DNA from: Verrucomicrobiota bacterium
GTDB lineage: Bacteria; Verrucomicrobiota; Kiritimatiellia; CAIQIC01; Lenti-01
Length of the DNA: 5,735 nt
NCBI GenBank assembly: GCA_003451935.1
Contig: DMJA01000264.1
Coordinates: 1 to 5,735 of the forward strand
Reading direction: 5' to 3'
The position numbers and the translations under genes were made by a program. The notes below the pieces were generated by a model. That model saw only the letters and a program-made list of their open reading frames with translations, did not search any database and was not told the DNA's origin. This document shows positions 5,311 to 5,735 of this stretch, in pieces. Position 1 is the first letter of the stretch, and each line of letters begins with the position of its first letter.

Positions 5311-5735
5311 TGAAGCAGAATCCCCAGACCGTTTCCTTCACCATCAACGGCGAGCTCAAGACCTTCGCCACCGAGCCCGACGAGAAGCTGCTCGCGCTCC
5401 TGCGCCGCGAGGGCTACAAGGGCGCCAAGTACGGCTGCGGGCAGGGCACCTGCGGCGCGTGCACCGTCCTGATGGACGGCCGGGCCGTCTACTCCTGCCT
5501 GCTCTACGCCATGCAGGCCGAGGGCCGCGAAGTCCGCACCATCGAAAGCATCGGCACCCACGAGAAGCCCAGCGAATTCCAGCAGGAGCTCATCGACGGC
5601 GGCGCCGTCCAGTGCGGCTACTGCATCCCCGGCATGATCATGAGCGCCACCGCCCTCATGGAGACCGAAACGACCTTCGACGACGAGATCGTCCGCGAAT
5701 ACATGGACGGCAACCTCTGCCGCTGCACCGGCTAC
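5310..5735 (+). CDS. [2Fe-2S] subunit of molybdenum hydroxylase, partial at window edge
   Basis: Small subunit carrying two [2Fe-2S] clusters that relay electrons from the molybdenum site to FAD. The 142 residues visible are close to the full usual length of about 150-170 aa; the gene runs off the right edge. The N-terminal plant-ferredoxin-like domain has C43, C48, C51 and C63 (YGCGQGTCGACTVLMDG and YSCLL). The C-terminal helical domain has C102 and C105 (QCGYCIPGM) and C137 and C139 (NLCRCTGY), so all eight cluster ligands are present. Ile106 stands where most family members have Thr or Ser (QCGFCTPG). The ATG overlaps the upstream TAA as TAATG, with GGGAGG (5296-5301) 8 nt before it, indicating translational coupling with the FAD subunit. 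Confidence 0.95.
   Translation, partial: MKQNPQTVSFTINGELKTFATEPDEKLLALLRREGYKGAKYGCGQGTCGACTVLMDGRAVYSCLLYAMQAEGREVRTIESIGTHEKPSEFQQELIDGGAVQCGYCIPGMIMSATALMETETTFDDEIVREYMDGNLCRCTGY

Overview
The window is GC-rich, tightly packed bacterial chromosomal sequence with six protein-coding genes. Four lie on the minus strand (about 37-4184) and two on the plus strand (4465 to the right edge); the last is cut off by the window end. I see no RNA genes, insertion sequences, CRISPR or phage signatures. Shine-Dalgarno sites of the AGGAG type precede most genes. The combination of paired bactofilins, a phenylacetate-CoA ligase/ACT pair and a molybdenum hydroxylase suggests an anaerobic or facultative heterotroph. 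The PVC superphylum (for example Kiritimatiellota or Lentisphaerota) or a delta-proteobacterial-type lineage would fit. This placement is an inference from gene content and is weak.

Minus strand, in order of transcription (right to left): (1) a predicted lipoprotein of the M28 zinc peptidase / glutaminyl cyclase fold (4184-3231); (2) an inverted repeat over its stop codon (3211-3240) that may act as a terminator; (3) paaK, phenylacetate-CoA ligase (3153-1852); (4) a tandem-ACT-domain protein 15 nt downstream (1836-1405); (5) a strong intrinsic terminator (1386-1349) closing that unit; (6) a possible sigma70-type promoter (1299-1271) starting a second unit with a canonical bactofilin (1230-856), followed by a zinc-ribbon protein with a bactofilin-like beta-helical C-terminal part (about 774-37).

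Plus strand: across a 280-nt divergent intergenic region lie the FAD subunit (4465-5310) and [2Fe-2S] subunit (5310-5735, partial) of a xanthine dehydrogenase/CO dehydrogenase-family molybdenum hydroxylase. They are translationally coupled through a TAATG overlap. The large molybdopterin subunit is not in the window and would be expected just downstream. The divergent region holds an AT-rich, perfect 22-bp palindrome (4240-4261) plus additional copies of its half-site, and is the best candidate operator here.

Functional reading: the paaK/ACT pair activates arylacetates to CoA thioesters, probably in aromatic amino-acid or aromatic-compound metabolism. The molybdenum hydroxylase could oxidise an aromatic, purine or aldehyde substrate, but the two subunits present do not determine substrate. 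The bactofilin pair is a separate cell-envelope/cytoskeletal module. Nothing here forms a clearly new system; the most unusual items are the zinc-ribbon bactofilin-like protein, the palindromic operator candidate and the cyclase-like active site of the M28 lipoprotein.
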